A stretch of 59,498 bases of DNA from Candidatus Poribacteria bacterium (GTDB lineage: Bacteria > Poribacteria > WGA-4E > WGA-3G): contig PYIY01000189.1 in NCBI GenBank assembly GCA_003635195.1, positions 1-59,498 on the forward strand, written 5' to 3'. Within the stretch, counting starts at the first letter, position 1, and each line of letters starts with the position of its first letter. Below the pieces are notes generated by a model that worked only from the letters and a program-made list of their open reading frames with translations, had not been told where the DNA came from and did not search any database. The translations under genes and the position numbers were made by a program. Shown here in pieces: positions 18,501-26,478 of the stretch.

Positions 18501-19281
18501 GCGCAACGAAGTGTCAGAAAAGGAGGAAGCAGAAATACAGCGGATCCGCGCTGAGCTGGACGAAGCACAAAATATTCAAATGGGGCTACTCCCCACAGAA
18601 TCGCCAGCTACAAAAAACTTTGATATTGCAGCGATGTCGGTTCCCGCAACGCAGGTCGGCGGCGATTTTTACGATTATCTGACTTTGGCAAACGGACAAA
18701 CCGCTATTGCAGTCGCAGATGCTGCAGGCAAGGGATTGCGCGGCGCAATGAATGCCCTGCTCACCAACGGGATGCTCCATGAGGTCGCAAGGTTCACATC
18801 CGACGCAGATGTCATCCTCACTACCCTCAATGCAGGATTAGCACCCCGAATGTACGGCCCCAGCTTTATCGCTCTCAACTTAGCAATCCTTAATGAATCA
18901 GAGGAACGTATTAACTACGCCAACGGTGGACAACCTTATCCTATTCTCAAAAGAGGCTCTGAAATCGTCGAAATTGAAGATAGTGATCTGCCACTCGGTA
19001 GTATGAAAAGTGTTCAATACGAATCTGTCGTTTTCGATTTGGCTGAAGGCGATATATTTATCTTCCACTCCGATGGGTTGATTGAAGCCCTTAACGCCGA
19101 CGAAGAGATGTACGGAACTGAACGTTTAAAAGCATTAATCTCCCGGATGCCAAGCGAGTACACCGCCGAGGAAGTGATCCAACACATCGTTGAAGACGTT
19201 CAGAGGTTTGTTGAAGAAGCGGAACAGTATGATGATTTAACGCTTGTTGTTATTAAACGTGTATCTGCTGCATCTGACTAA
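15580..19281 (+). CDS. Propeller-sensor SpoIIE/PP2C phosphatase (signal peptide, two-component-type propeller, Y_Y_Y, TM, phosphatase)
   Basis: A 1233-residue membrane signalling protein. A signal peptide (residues 1-26) is followed by repeated LWFGSDRGGVSRFDG-type blades (about 40-790), the two-component-regulator propeller, and a Y_Y_Y-like beta domain (about 815-930). One transmembrane helix lies near 945-965, then a short coiled coil and a cytoplasmic SpoIIE-type phosphatase. The phosphatase keeps its metal-binding motifs: GGDFYDY, VADAAGKG, HSDGLIEALN and YDDLTLVV. Usually such propellers carry a histidine kinase; here the output is a Ser/Thr phosphatase, which probably acts on an anti-sigma-factor antagonist. 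No such antagonist gene adjoins it. GAGGTGG precedes the GTG start. Confidence 0.88.
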   Translation: MNSLVKFVFILILCFSVVFIESALASERLETYTVADGLVGPVVPVILQDSRGVLWFGSDRGGVSRFDGETFLRYRASPITLEETPASGVHAGALLGRTRQIVEDKWGHIWFLTRDDSEETGRVSRFDGTSIKLIGTGNILIVDRWGDVWVSEDPWLTKYVTSGVQKQPEEHRNEIEGEMPDQSTETLTINVIFQSEDGTLWLGGSEGTKEKSGVIFSFREAHRADANEKAETKTPRIQTNIGFTRYNTLNIAGAIEAITEDTSGNLWFGGDNLLLKFDRKTFDQILPLHSEQNNPGQYGFLKQVAFQTDTKGRLWFSDGRITRWWDGSQLQTPNNMQEVLKIEDAWENLWFTDERGEVHRYDKTLKLTPYRIGGGLGIDRVHTIFEAINGDLWFGHDNGATVFNPKPAIQNHGTGITGSLRGKSHFALWTDIIKIFELDGYIWFVNKPIFSEDATQYTFFRYRNEFFDQVSVFIKPRLGRIKRLSDRNPNLFVTEDEHRWMAFGGHIFKADAAGLFWFTNRFERIPFRTDLEIEHAESPINGFHTDANDKLWVLYENGKVQSYPKTIGPSTAVDIQPNTLPHLIKVTKMLEMPSGDKWFYNAVTGKLIRWNAADPSKPIVLKRNSNTAPLGVWQHPKEFYGKATFLFPDALKTYLDKELITTDAVELASANASLISQEGDLWLATSRGAVRYDGKRLITYTTESTFQNSRKARFLVDNVQDVIEDSNGSIWFGTKGGGTVRYDGETFDTLTTKDGLAHNNISKIYESSDKDIWFATQGGVTQYTPTRGGLRFYRLTALKTEKTYTELSSNITLPARGNKHITFYVRGISPLREHLSYQFKIVGLESPGWTKLSAEECSLLPTSASGVLSNRWFPASRLVTQQATHNEGVLQEFQNQNGILCIRYTGLKAGTYSFIVKVFRKDWPYTQPPAVVDFSIPPPFWTQWRTYLPTLMFITVVLALAGRLFITRRRTVQLRNEVSEKEEAEIQRIRAELDEAQNIQMGLLPTESPATKNFDIAAMSVPATQVGGDFYDYLTLANGQTAIAVADAAGKGLRGAMNALLTNGMLHEVARFTSDADVILTTLNAGLAPRMYGPSFIALNLAILNESEERINYANGGQPYPILKRGSEIVEIEDSDLPLGSMKSVQYESVVFDLAEGDIFIFHSDGLIEALNADEEMYGTERLKALISRMPSEYTAEEVIQHIVEDVQRFVEEAEQYDDLTLVVIKRVSAASD

Positions 19282-19327
19282 AGATGTGGTCAATGTCACG
19301 TGGGAAGCGGAATATTGCGAAAGATGT

Positions 19328-20218
19328 CTACTTGCGGCGAGATAGGTACGCAGATAGCGCGTAGTCGAACGGTGTGGCGGTATCCATCTGCACATAATCA
19401 ATCTGGCTTGCGCCGCACCCACGACGGTAACTCTGGATAAACCCGTTCAGTTTCTCAAGATAGTCTGTTTTCAGCGTGTCCGCTTGTGTTGAAAGCGTCT
19501 CTCCCGTTTCCATGTCCCGAAAAACGACAGAGCCGGTATAAGGGAAGGTCAGTTCGGCAGGATCGAGTAGATGAAAAACAATTACCTCATGTTTCTGATG
19601 CCGGAGATGTTTCAACGCTGAGATGACTTGCGAGGGTTCATCGAGCAAATCCGAGATAACGATGACCAAACCGCGCCGCACAATCCGTTTGGCGAGTTCG
19701 TGAAAAAGGCTGCTCAACTCGGTCTCTTGACCCGGGGTCGCGCTTTCCAGTGCAGACATGATGGCTTGAAGGTGTGTCGCAGCCCCTCTCGGTGGGATGT
19801 ATTGTGTAATATCCGTATCGAAGAGTCCCAATCCAACGGAATCGCGTTGTTTCAGCATAAGGTAAGTGAGCGTCGCTGCGAGGTAACACCCATATTCAAA
19901 CTTCGTCAGTCCTTCCTCTGCGTGTTTATAGTTCATCGACGCGCTGGTGTCGAGCAGGATATAGGCACGTAGGTTCGTCTCCTCTTCAAACTTTTTAACG
20001 TAATACCGATCAGATTTCCCGAAGACCTTCCAATCGATATAGCGGATTTCATCGCCGGGCATATATTGCCGGTGCTCCGCGAATTCGACACTGAACCCTT
20101 GATACGGACTTTTGTGCAGACCCGTGACGAACCCTTCAACGACGAGCCTCGCAACAAGTTCCATACCACCAATCCGTGAAAGCGCGACCGGATCTAAATA
20201 TTTGTGAGATGTTTGCAT
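19328..20218 (-). CDS. DUF58-domain protein (MoxR/VWA-associated)
   Basis: A 296-residue protein with the DUF58 signature EFAEHRQYMPGDEIRYIDWKVFGKSD (about residues 44-69), followed by a von Willebrand A-like part: LLDTSASMNYK (MIDAS-like DxSxS) and VIVISDLLDE. It has no membrane segment, unlike longer DUF58 proteins. Such proteins normally work with a MoxR AAA+ ATPase in metalloenzyme or complex assembly, but no moxR gene is seen nearby, so the partner may lie elsewhere. The gene converges on the propeller phosphatase and lies just downstream of the small gene at 20240 on the same strand. Confidence 0.85.
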   Translation of the reverse strand: MQTSHKYLDPVALSRIGGMELVARLVVEGFVTGLHKSPYQGFSVEFAEHRQYMPGDEIRYIDWKVFGKSDRYYVKKFEEETNLRAYILLDTSASMNYKHAEEGLTKFEYGCYLAATLTYLMLKQRDSVGLGLFDTDITQYIPPRGAATHLQAIMSALESATPGQETELSSLFHELAKRIVRRGLVIVISDLLDEPSQVISALKHLRHQKHEVIVFHLLDPAELTFPYTGSVVFRDMETGETLSTQADTLKTDYLEKLNGFIQSYRRGCGASQIDYVQMDTATPFDYALSAYLSRRK

Positions 20219-20239
20219 GTTTTTCTTTTCCTAAGTTCC

Positions 20240-20500
20240 TTAAAACTGGTTGCATTCACGGTCCTCATGGACAATGTCGTCTATAAAATATAAGCGTTCG
20301 TCATCTGTCATCGTATCCCAGTCTAATCCGCGTTCGGCACATAATTTTTTAACCTTTGATTCAGCATATTTCATCCTTTCCTCCCGCTCTGCCGTAGTTT
20401 CTTTTGCAAGTGCCTTAAGAACCGTTAACTTTTCTTCGGGTGGCATCTGCTGAATTAAATCAATTATCTGTTCAGTTGTTAATTCAATCGTTAAATTCAT
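20240..20500 (-). CDS. Small charged protein, possible antitoxin-like
   Basis: An 86-residue protein of helical, highly charged character: ELTTEQIIDLIQQMPPEEKLTVLKAL at the start and DTMTDDERLYFIDDIVHED at the end. ATG 20500 is supported by GGAGGTAG 6 bases upstream; the open frame further upstream is probably spurious. Similar small helical proteins are often antitoxins, but no toxin gene follows, since DUF58 is the next gene 22 bases away. I do not recognise a named family. Confidence 0.6.
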   Translation of the reverse strand: MNLTIELTTEQIIDLIQQMPPEEKLTVLKALAKETTAEREERMKYAESKVKKLCAERGLDWDTMTDDERLYFIDDIVHEDRECNQF

Positions 20501-20683
20501 GCGAACTACCTCCTTAATCTCATATTCAATTATAACAAAAAACTGCCTACATATCAACCGAAATGTAAGAAACGCAGAAAAATTGAATCTCAAAACTGCA
20601 GGTAAAACGGTGCAACGAAAAGGATGTTTTTGCGTTTTATGTTTTCGATGCAAGACAATCTAAGGATTAGGAGGAGAAACATC

Positions 20684-21046
20684 ATGGGAAATCCCGTCGT
20701 ACATTTTGAAATTGGAGGGAAGGATGTCGAAAAGTTAATCGAATTCTACGGTGCTGTGTTTGCGTGGGACATAATTCCGTTGGGCGATGAATTGTATATT
20801 GCGGATCCGGGATCAGACAAGGGGATACAAGGACATCTGTTTCAAGCAACCGAGGAAACAGATGCCGCAAACAACGTCCTCATCTATGTGGAAGTTGATG
20901 ATATACAAGCGTGTCTATCACAGGTGGAAAATCTTGGTGGTCAGATCCTTATACCACCGCAAGAAATTCCAGGGAATGCAAGCCACTTCGCGATGTTTCG
21001 TGATCCGAGTGGTAACAGGATCGGTCTGTTGCAACCAAGGTCGTAA
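20684..21046 (+). CDS. VOC-family protein (glyoxalase-like)
   Basis: A 120-residue vicinal-oxygen-chelate protein: PVVHFEIGGKDVEKLIEFYGAVFAW at the start and ASHFAMFRDPSGNRIGLLQ at the end. The FRDPSGNRIGL motif is typical of the glyoxalase/extradiol branch, and residue E8 and the end segment could supply ligands. ATG 20684 has GGAGGAG just upstream. It converges on metH with only one base between the two stop codons. The reaction is unknown. It is not a close duplicate of the other VOC gene at 11183. Confidence 0.85.
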   Translation: MGNPVVHFEIGGKDVEKLIEFYGAVFAWDIIPLGDELYIADPGSDKGIQGHLFQATEETDAANNVLIYVEVDDIQACLSQVENLGGQILIPPQEIPGNASHFAMFRDPSGNRIGLLQPRS

Positions 21047-21047
21047 A

Positions 21048-24000
21048 TTATGTCAGCAACGGTTTCAACCAACGTCTCGCTGTTTCGATGTCCATTCCAG
21101 TGCGTTCCGCGTAATCTGCAACCTGATCCTCCCCGATTCTACCGATGCTGAAATACCGCGCCTCTGGATGCGAATAATACCAGCCACTCACAGATGCCGC
21201 TGGAGCCATCGCCAAACTTTCGGTGAGAGAGATCCCCGTATTTTCTGTTGCATTCAATAAGTCAAACAACACCCGTTTTTGGTTATGGTCAGGACATGCG
21301 GGGTAGCCGGGTGCCGGACGGATGCCTCGGTATTTTTCGGCAATCAAGGCATCGTTATCCAACGTCTCATCAACGGCATACCCCCAAAGTTTCGTGCGGA
21401 CGTGCTGATGCATCTTCTCCGCGAAAGCCTCCGCGAGTCGGTCTGCCAATGCCTTCGCCATGATGCTGTTGTAATCGTCCTGCTGCTGCTCAAACTCGGC
21501 GCAGAATTCAGAGACACCGTGTCCTGTTGTCACGGCAAATGCCCCGATATGGTCTGGCAGTGTTGTCGCTTTGGGTGCGATGAAATCGCCGAGGCTGAGA
21601 TTCGGTCTCGTGAACGGCTGTTCCGTCTGTTGGCGTAGGTGATGCAGTGTGGCGATCAGCTCTGTCCGTGATTCATTCGCATAGATTTCAGTCCCTTCAC
21701 CGACACCGTTGGCAGGGAAAAGCCCGACGACAGCGCGTGCCTGAAACCTTTTCTCTTCAACAATGATACGCAGCAGTGCTTCGGCATCTTTTAGGAGTTT
21801 ACACGCTTCCTCACCGACTTCTGGATTCTCCAGTATGTTCGGATATTTACCACGGAGTCCCCAGGTCGTAAAGAACGGACGCCAGTCGATATAGTCAACG
21901 AGTGCCTCCAAAGCGTAGTCATCAAAGATTGTAACGCCTATCGTAGCAGGTTTAGGAGGGTTGTAATTCCGCCAGTCGGGTGTGAATTTCCGATCTTGGG
22001 CAATAGTGAAGGGGAGCAAGTTCGCCTGTTTCCGATTTTTCGCACGGTGTTCCCGGATTTCTGTATATTCTTCACGGATTTTTTCGGTGAATGCCCCCTG
22101 TTTTTCACTGCTCATCAAATCGCTGACCACACCAACGCTTCGGGAGGCATCTTTGACATGAATCGTTGAGCCACTGTAAGTCGGTTCAATTTGGACAGCG
22201 GTATGTATTTTTGAGGTCGTCGCGCCGCCGATGAGAAGTGGGATGCGGAAACCTTCGCGCTCCATCTCTTCAGCGACATGCACCATCTCATCTAACGATG
22301 GCGTAATGAGTCCACTTAACCCGATAATATCAGCATTCTCTGTGCGTGCCGTTTCCAGAATATCTTCCGCAGGCACCATCACGCCGAGGTCAATAACTTC
22401 GTAATTGTTGCAGCCAAGCACAACGCCGACGATGTTCTTACCGATGTCGTGTACATCGCCTTTCACCGTCGCCATCACAATTTTGCCTCTCGATTGGATA
22501 GCCCCTGCTGCCTGTTCCTTTTCGATAAACGGCACGAGATGCGCGACTGCTTTTTTCATGACGCGCGCGCTTTTAACCACTTGCGGCAGGAACATTTTAC
22601 CGTCCCCGAAGAGTTCACCGACGCGGTTCATACCGTTCATCAACGGGCCTTCAATCACCTGTATCGGACGTTCATATTTAAGGCGCGCTTCTTCCGTATC
22701 GTCTTCAATGTATTCGATGATGCCTTCAACGAGGGCATGACTGAGTCGTTCTTCAACCGGCAATTTCCGCCATTTTCGGCTCACGCGCTTCTTTTTACCT
22801 TTGCCTTGCAGTGTCCCCGCGAGATTGACAAGCCTATCCGTGGCATCTTCTCGTCGGTTGAACAGAACATCCTCCACTGCTTCCAAGAGGGTTTTGGGGA
22901 GGTCGTCATAGACCGCGAGTTGCCCGGCATTGACAATTCCCATGTCCATACCGGCATTGATGGCGTGGTAGAGGAACGCTGCGTGCATCGCTTCACGCAC
23001 CGTATCGTTGCCACGGAACGCAAAAGAGATATTGCTAACGCCGCCACTCACCAAAGCGTCCGGACAGGTGGCTTTAATCGCCTCACACGCTTTAATAAAC
23101 GCTTTCGCGTATGCGTTATGTTCTTCGATACCCGTTGCGACAGCGAAGATATTTGGATCGAAAATAATGTCCTCTGGTGGAAACCCGACCGCTTCCGTCA
23201 GGAGTCGGTACGCCCTACGGCAGATCTCAACCTTTCGTTCATAGGTATCGGCTTGTCCGTCTTCGTCGAACGCCATGACGATAACGGCGGCACCGTATTG
23301 ACGGATCAATCGCGCTTTTGCTAAGAAGTCTTCTTCTCCTTCTTTCAAACTAATGGAGTTAACGACCCCTTTGCCCTGAATGCATTCCAATCCGGCTTCT
23401 ATCACCTCCCATCGACTCGAATCGAGCATGATGGGTACCCGACTAATGTCCGGTTCAGCAGCAATCAGGTTCAAAAACTTGACCATTGCGGTTTTGGCGT
23501 CTAACATGCCTGCGTCCATATTAATATCGATAAGTTGGGCACCGTTTTCTACTTGGTCGCGGGCAACCTCTAAAGCGGTTTCATAGTCCTCGTTTTTAAT
23601 GAGGGTCGCGAATCGGCGTGAACCTGTTACGTTTGTCCGTTCACCAACGTTAACAAAGAGAGAATCGGGGGTGATGTTAAACGCCTCTAAACCGCTGAGA
23701 CGACAGGCGCGTTTTTGTGGTGTAGTATGCTGGCGCGGTGGGTATTCAGCGGCGACTTTAGCAATCGTTTCGATATGTTCAGGTTGACTGCCGCAGCATC
23801 CGCCGACAATATTGACGAAACTGTTTTGCGCGAACTCGTGCATCCAATCTCCCATTTCAGCCGGGGTTTGCGTATACTGACCGAGTTCGTTGGGGAGTCC
23901 AGCGTTCGGATAGCAGATGGTGGGAATATCAGCCAATTTCGCCATCTCTGCAAGATACGGACGGATCTGTTGCGCACCAAAACCACAGTTCAATCCGACA

Positions 24001-24725
24001 GCGAGTAGATTTGCGTGCCGAACGGAGTTCCAGAACGCTTCAACCGTTTGTCCTGAGAGGTTGCGTCCACCGCCACCGCTTCTGTCAGAGGAGACGATAA
24101 GTGGGATGTCAATGCCTCGCGTCTCTGCGAGGGTCTGTATCGCAAAGAGCGCGGCTTTGCAATTGAGTGTGTCCATGACGGTTTCGACAAGGAGAAGATC
24201 AGCACCACCGTCAATTAAGCCTTCTGCTTGTGTTGTGTAGGCGGAAACGAGTTGTGAGAATGTGATATTCCGATAGCCGGGATCGTTGACGTTTGGTGAG
24301 ATGGTGCAACTGCGATTTGTAGGGCCCATGCTGCCCGCAACGAAACGCGGTTTACTCGGCGATGTCCATTTATCTGCGACTTCACGCGCGATGCGCGCTG
24401 CGGCATAGTTTACCTGATACGCAATATCTTGGAGTTGATAATCCGCCATTGAGACGGATGTGCTGGTAAAGGTGTTTGTTTCAATGATGTCCGCGCCTGC
24501 ACTACAATAGTTTGCGTGTATTTCTCGGACAATGTGGGGTTGGGTTATGGAGAGTAGATCGTTGTAGCCTTTGAGTTCACACGGGTGATCTGCAAACGGG
24601 TCGCCACGAAAATCTGCCTCCGTGAGCCGATAGGTCTGCAACAGTGACCCCATCGCACCGTCAAGAACCAGAATCCGTTTCTCCAGTTCGTTTTTAAGAT
24701 ATGTTATCCGTTCAGAATTTGCCAT
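21048..24725 (-). CDS. metH: Cobalamin-dependent methionine synthase
   Basis: A 1225-residue, full-length MetH with all four modules. The homocysteine domain (1-330) starts RILVLDGAMGSLLQ and has the zinc cysteines in GLNCGFGA and VGGCCGS. The methyltetrahydrofolate domain (about 350-620) has NVGERTNVTGSRRF. The cobalamin domain (about 650-880) has the B12-ligand motif DVHDIGKNIVG. The activation domain (about 890-1225) has RPAPGYPACPDH for reductive methylation with SAM. It methylates homocysteine using methyl-B12, so the organism needs cobalamin. No riboswitch was recognised upstream, though the minus-strand leader may run through the tandem duplication at 24735-24944. Confidence 0.97.
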   Translation of the reverse strand: MANSERITYLKNELEKRILVLDGAMGSLLQTYRLTEADFRGDPFADHPCELKGYNDLLSITQPHIVREIHANYCSAGADIIETNTFTSTSVSMADYQLQDIAYQVNYAAARIAREVADKWTSPSKPRFVAGSMGPTNRSCTISPNVNDPGYRNITFSQLVSAYTTQAEGLIDGGADLLLVETVMDTLNCKAALFAIQTLAETRGIDIPLIVSSDRSGGGGRNLSGQTVEAFWNSVRHANLLAVGLNCGFGAQQIRPYLAEMAKLADIPTICYPNAGLPNELGQYTQTPAEMGDWMHEFAQNSFVNIVGGCCGSQPEHIETIAKVAAEYPPRQHTTPQKRACRLSGLEAFNITPDSLFVNVGERTNVTGSRRFATLIKNEDYETALEVARDQVENGAQLIDINMDAGMLDAKTAMVKFLNLIAAEPDISRVPIMLDSSRWEVIEAGLECIQGKGVVNSISLKEGEEDFLAKARLIRQYGAAVIVMAFDEDGQADTYERKVEICRRAYRLLTEAVGFPPEDIIFDPNIFAVATGIEEHNAYAKAFIKACEAIKATCPDALVSGGVSNISFAFRGNDTVREAMHAAFLYHAINAGMDMGIVNAGQLAVYDDLPKTLLEAVEDVLFNRREDATDRLVNLAGTLQGKGKKKRVSRKWRKLPVEERLSHALVEGIIEYIEDDTEEARLKYERPIQVIEGPLMNGMNRVGELFGDGKMFLPQVVKSARVMKKAVAHLVPFIEKEQAAGAIQSRGKIVMATVKGDVHDIGKNIVGVVLGCNNYEVIDLGVMVPAEDILETARTENADIIGLSGLITPSLDEMVHVAEEMEREGFRIPLLIGGATTSKIHTAVQIEPTYSGSTIHVKDASRSVGVVSDLMSSEKQGAFTEKIREEYTEIREHRAKNRKQANLLPFTIAQDRKFTPDWRNYNPPKPATIGVTIFDDYALEALVDYIDWRPFFTTWGLRGKYPNILENPEVGEEACKLLKDAEALLRIIVEEKRFQARAVVGLFPANGVGEGTEIYANESRTELIATLHHLRQQTEQPFTRPNLSLGDFIAPKATTLPDHIGAFAVTTGHGVSEFCAEFEQQQDDYNSIMAKALADRLAEAFAEKMHQHVRTKLWGYAVDETLDNDALIAEKYRGIRPAPGYPACPDHNQKRVLFDLLNATENTGISLTESLAMAPAASVSGWYYSHPEARYFSIGRIGEDQVADYAERTGMDIETARRWLKPLLT

Positions 24726-24734
24726 ACTTTTAAT

Positions 24735-24944
24735 TTACCTTGCGGAGGCATAACATGCGTTTCAACGATAAAGTGTGTTCCATAAATCCGCTCTCCATTA
24801 CATTACGAGCTACGGGTTTTGAAGTGATCTTAAGAGAAACACTTTTTTACCTTGCGGAGGCATAACATGCGTTTCAACGATAAAGTGCGTCCTATAGGTC
24901 CGCTTTCCATTACATTACGAGCTACGGGTTTTGAGGCGATCTTA
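24735..24944. repeat. Direct tandem duplication, two ~98-bp copies, period 112 bp
   Basis: Copies at 24735-24832 and 24847-24944 differ at only about ten positions. Each has GCGGAGG and, seven bases on, an ATG opening a short frame. The differences include both silent and amino-acid-changing ones. The gap 24726-25053 contains little else. Confidence 0.8.
24755..24865 (+). CDS. Small ORF, copy 1 of tandem duplicate
   Basis: A 36-codon frame opening with MRFNDKV and containing PLSITLRATGFE. GCGGAGG is placed ideally before its ATG. Its stop codon lies inside the sequence just before the next copy's ATG (24867), so translation of the two would be coupled. No family is recognised. It could be a real small protein, a leader peptide or a fossil. 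Confidence 0.35.
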   Translation: MRFNDKVCSINPLSITLRATGFEVILRETLFYLAEA

Positions 24945-25100
24945 ACAGCTATGCTACCACAGTACGACATGCGGCCCTTCTATGTATACATCACGTATTA
25001 TAATATACCACATGAAAAGTCGGTTTGTCCATTTAAAGCCGATGTAACCAATTATGCAAACACAAAACAGAAAACGCGAACGCTCTCCACATTCCCATAA
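24867..25100 (+). CDS. Small ORF, copy 2 of tandem duplicate, extended
   Basis: A 77-codon frame with the same first 25 or so residues as copy 1 (MRFNDKV, PLSITLRATGFE) and then a different tail. GCGGAGG precedes the ATG. The last 47 bases overlap the start of the gene at 25054 in another frame, so either the tail or that gene's start may be wrong. Function is unknown. Confidence 0.35.
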   Translation: MRFNDKVRPIGPLSITLRATGFEAILTAMLPQYDMRPFYVYITYYNIPHEKSVCPFKADVTNYANTKQKTRTLSTFP

Positions 25101-25434
25101 ATATGCCATCCATTTTGACATCCTTCCAGAGATCTCTTATCTCAATGAAGACCTCCCGGTTCTCATAGCGGATCTCTTGCCAATTTTTCACGGTTTCCCG
25201 CGAGATGTTTGGATTTCTGAGAAATGGGTGGACGAAGGTCTGGATTTCTGTCGGGTTGTTTTCTGGGTATCTGCCGAGTCTCCAGATGCAATCAAAACCT
25301 TTGGGAACTGGTTTCAAGCGATATTCCGGGAGCCGTCTGTCGCCGAAGTTTTGGAACGTCTTGTCGCGCATGCTTTGGACGAACCCAACGATGCCGAGGT
25401 TATTTTGACGGACTGGACCCGGTTGGCGAATTAG
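25054..25434 (+). CDS. Hypothetical acidic protein
   Basis: A 126-residue protein, basic in the first 12 residues and acidic afterwards: ISYLNEDLPVLIADLLPIFHGFPRDVWISEKWVDEGLDFCRVVFWV. Its composition and hydrophobic spacing look protein-like. An overlapping frame on the opposite strand is probably its shadow, but I cannot exclude that the minus strand is coding. No Shine-Dalgarno is evident. No family is recognised. Confidence 0.45.
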   Translation: MQTQNRKRERSPHSHKYAIHFDILPEISYLNEDLPVLIADLLPIFHGFPRDVWISEKWVDEGLDFCRVVFWVSAESPDAIKTFGNWFQAIFREPSVAEVLERLVAHALDEPNDAEVILTDWTRLAN

Positions 25435-25605
25435 CCATCAGCGGTCAGCAGTTAGCAAAGAGGGTGTTTTTGCTTGGGGTGTTTTTGCTTGGGGTGTTTT
25501 TGCTTGGGTATTTCTGCGTATTTCTGCGTATTTCTGCGGATTTCCCTTCTGTTAATCAGAAACCTCTTGTTACTAATAGCCGATGGCTGACGGCTGACGG
25601 CTAAA
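25435..25605. repeat. Inverted heptamer element with inserted GTGTTTTTGCTTGGG tandem units
   Basis: The left arm has AGCCATC, AGCGGTC, AGCAGTT in 7-base steps; the right arm has GGCTGAC twice and GGCTAAA. Between them lie three copies of GTGTTTTTGCTTGGG and three of TATTTCTGCG. The same inner text occurs at 9585-9630. Confidence 0.65.
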
Positions 25606-25612
25606 AAAGGCG

Positions 25613-25641
25613 TTGACATCGAAAAATAAAATAGGTATAAT
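25613..25641 (+). promoter_or_regulatory. Perfect consensus sigma-70 promoter of the lolA-pgsA-thpR-recA operon
   Basis: TTGACA (25613-25618), 17 bases, TATAAT (25636-25641). The lolA-like ATG is 52 bases downstream of the -10 box. A TTG start codon predicted at 25613 is really this -35 box. Confidence 0.85.
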
Positions 25642-25693
25642 ATTAGTTGAAAATCAACTTCCAAAACACGATTTGGAAAAACAGGTGGTAGCG

Positions 25694-26428
25694 ATGATCC
25701 GACGAACCTATTGGCGCGAAATGTGGCGGAAATCTGCGGGATTCCAAAATTTTCTATCCGCAGTGTTGCTCTTTTCTTTCCTATTTGTGAGCAGCGTGTA
25801 TTCCCAAAATGTTGATGAAATTTTTCAGAATTTCAAACAGGCTTATGACAAGTCTGATAATTTCAGCGCGAATTTTGAAGAGACAACGCTGTTTGCGAAC
25901 AAGAAAAGTGTCGCTCGCGGGCGAATTGTTTTTAGAAAACCAAATTTGCTGCGTAGGGAGTATGTTGGTCGAAGAGATGCCTCTAAAGTCATCCAAGTTA
26001 CTGTTTTTGATGGGAAGTATGGTTGGACGTATACACCGACGCTCAACCAAGTGAATAAGATGAAATTGGACAACCCAAAGGGTCAATTGTTTCCGGGCAT
26101 CGGCGCATCACTGGAGGATTTTGAAAAAATATATGACATGGTACTTGTCCCTGATGAATTCGCGAATCCGAAAGGTATACACAATATTGAGTTGACCCCG
26201 AAAAAGGAATTCGCGAATCCGAACGTTAAGGAGAAGTTTCAAATCTGGGTCGAATCCGATGGGTGGCTCCCCGTTCAAGTTGGTCACGAAATTGAACTTG
26301 AAGATGGGTCCCGTCAAAGTGCAATTGTTAAGTTCTCAGAGATTAAACGAGATAAAGAACTTGCACCGGACCTGTTCAAATTTGTGGTGCCTAAAGATGC
26401 CGAGGTCATCAATCTTTCCGAAAATTAG
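25694..26428 (+). CDS. LolA-like outer-membrane lipoprotein carrier/sorting protein
   Basis: About 244 residues. A basic N terminus and a hydrophobic stretch ending in VSSVYS suggest a signal peptide or anchor of about 38 residues. The rest fits the LolA/LolB-like fold: FKQAYDKSDNFSANFEETTLFANKK, GRIVFRKPNLLRREYV, VTVFDGKYGWTYTP. LolA escorts lipoproteins across the periplasm, which agrees with the many lipoproteins encoded later in the window. ATG 25694 is chosen because the promoter occupies 25613-25641. It is the first gene of a run of four on the same strand. Confidence 0.75.
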   Translation: MIRRTYWREMWRKSAGFQNFLSAVLLFSFLFVSSVYSQNVDEIFQNFKQAYDKSDNFSANFEETTLFANKKSVARGRIVFRKPNLLRREYVGRRDASKVIQVTVFDGKYGWTYTPTLNQVNKMKLDNPKGQLFPGIGASLEDFEKIYDMVLVPDEFANPKGIHNIELTPKKEFANPNVKEKFQIWVESDGWLPVQVGHEIELEDGSRQSAIVKFSEIKRDKELAPDLFKFVVPKDAEVINLSEN

Positions 26429-26478
26429 AGGTTATTTCCAATGATAAGATAACCGCTGATAGGTCGGCACTATACATT

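Noticed and set aside
24726..25050. Cobalamin or SAM riboswitch upstream of metH
   Set aside because: I found no conserved B12-box or SAM-I core on the minus strand. The region is dominated by the tandem duplication. A covariance-model search could still overturn this.
25613..25693. Longer LolA-like protein starting at TTG 25613
   Set aside because: That TTG is the first three bases of a perfect -35 box, with TATAAT 17 bases after it. The signal-peptide-like sequence begins at ATG 25694.
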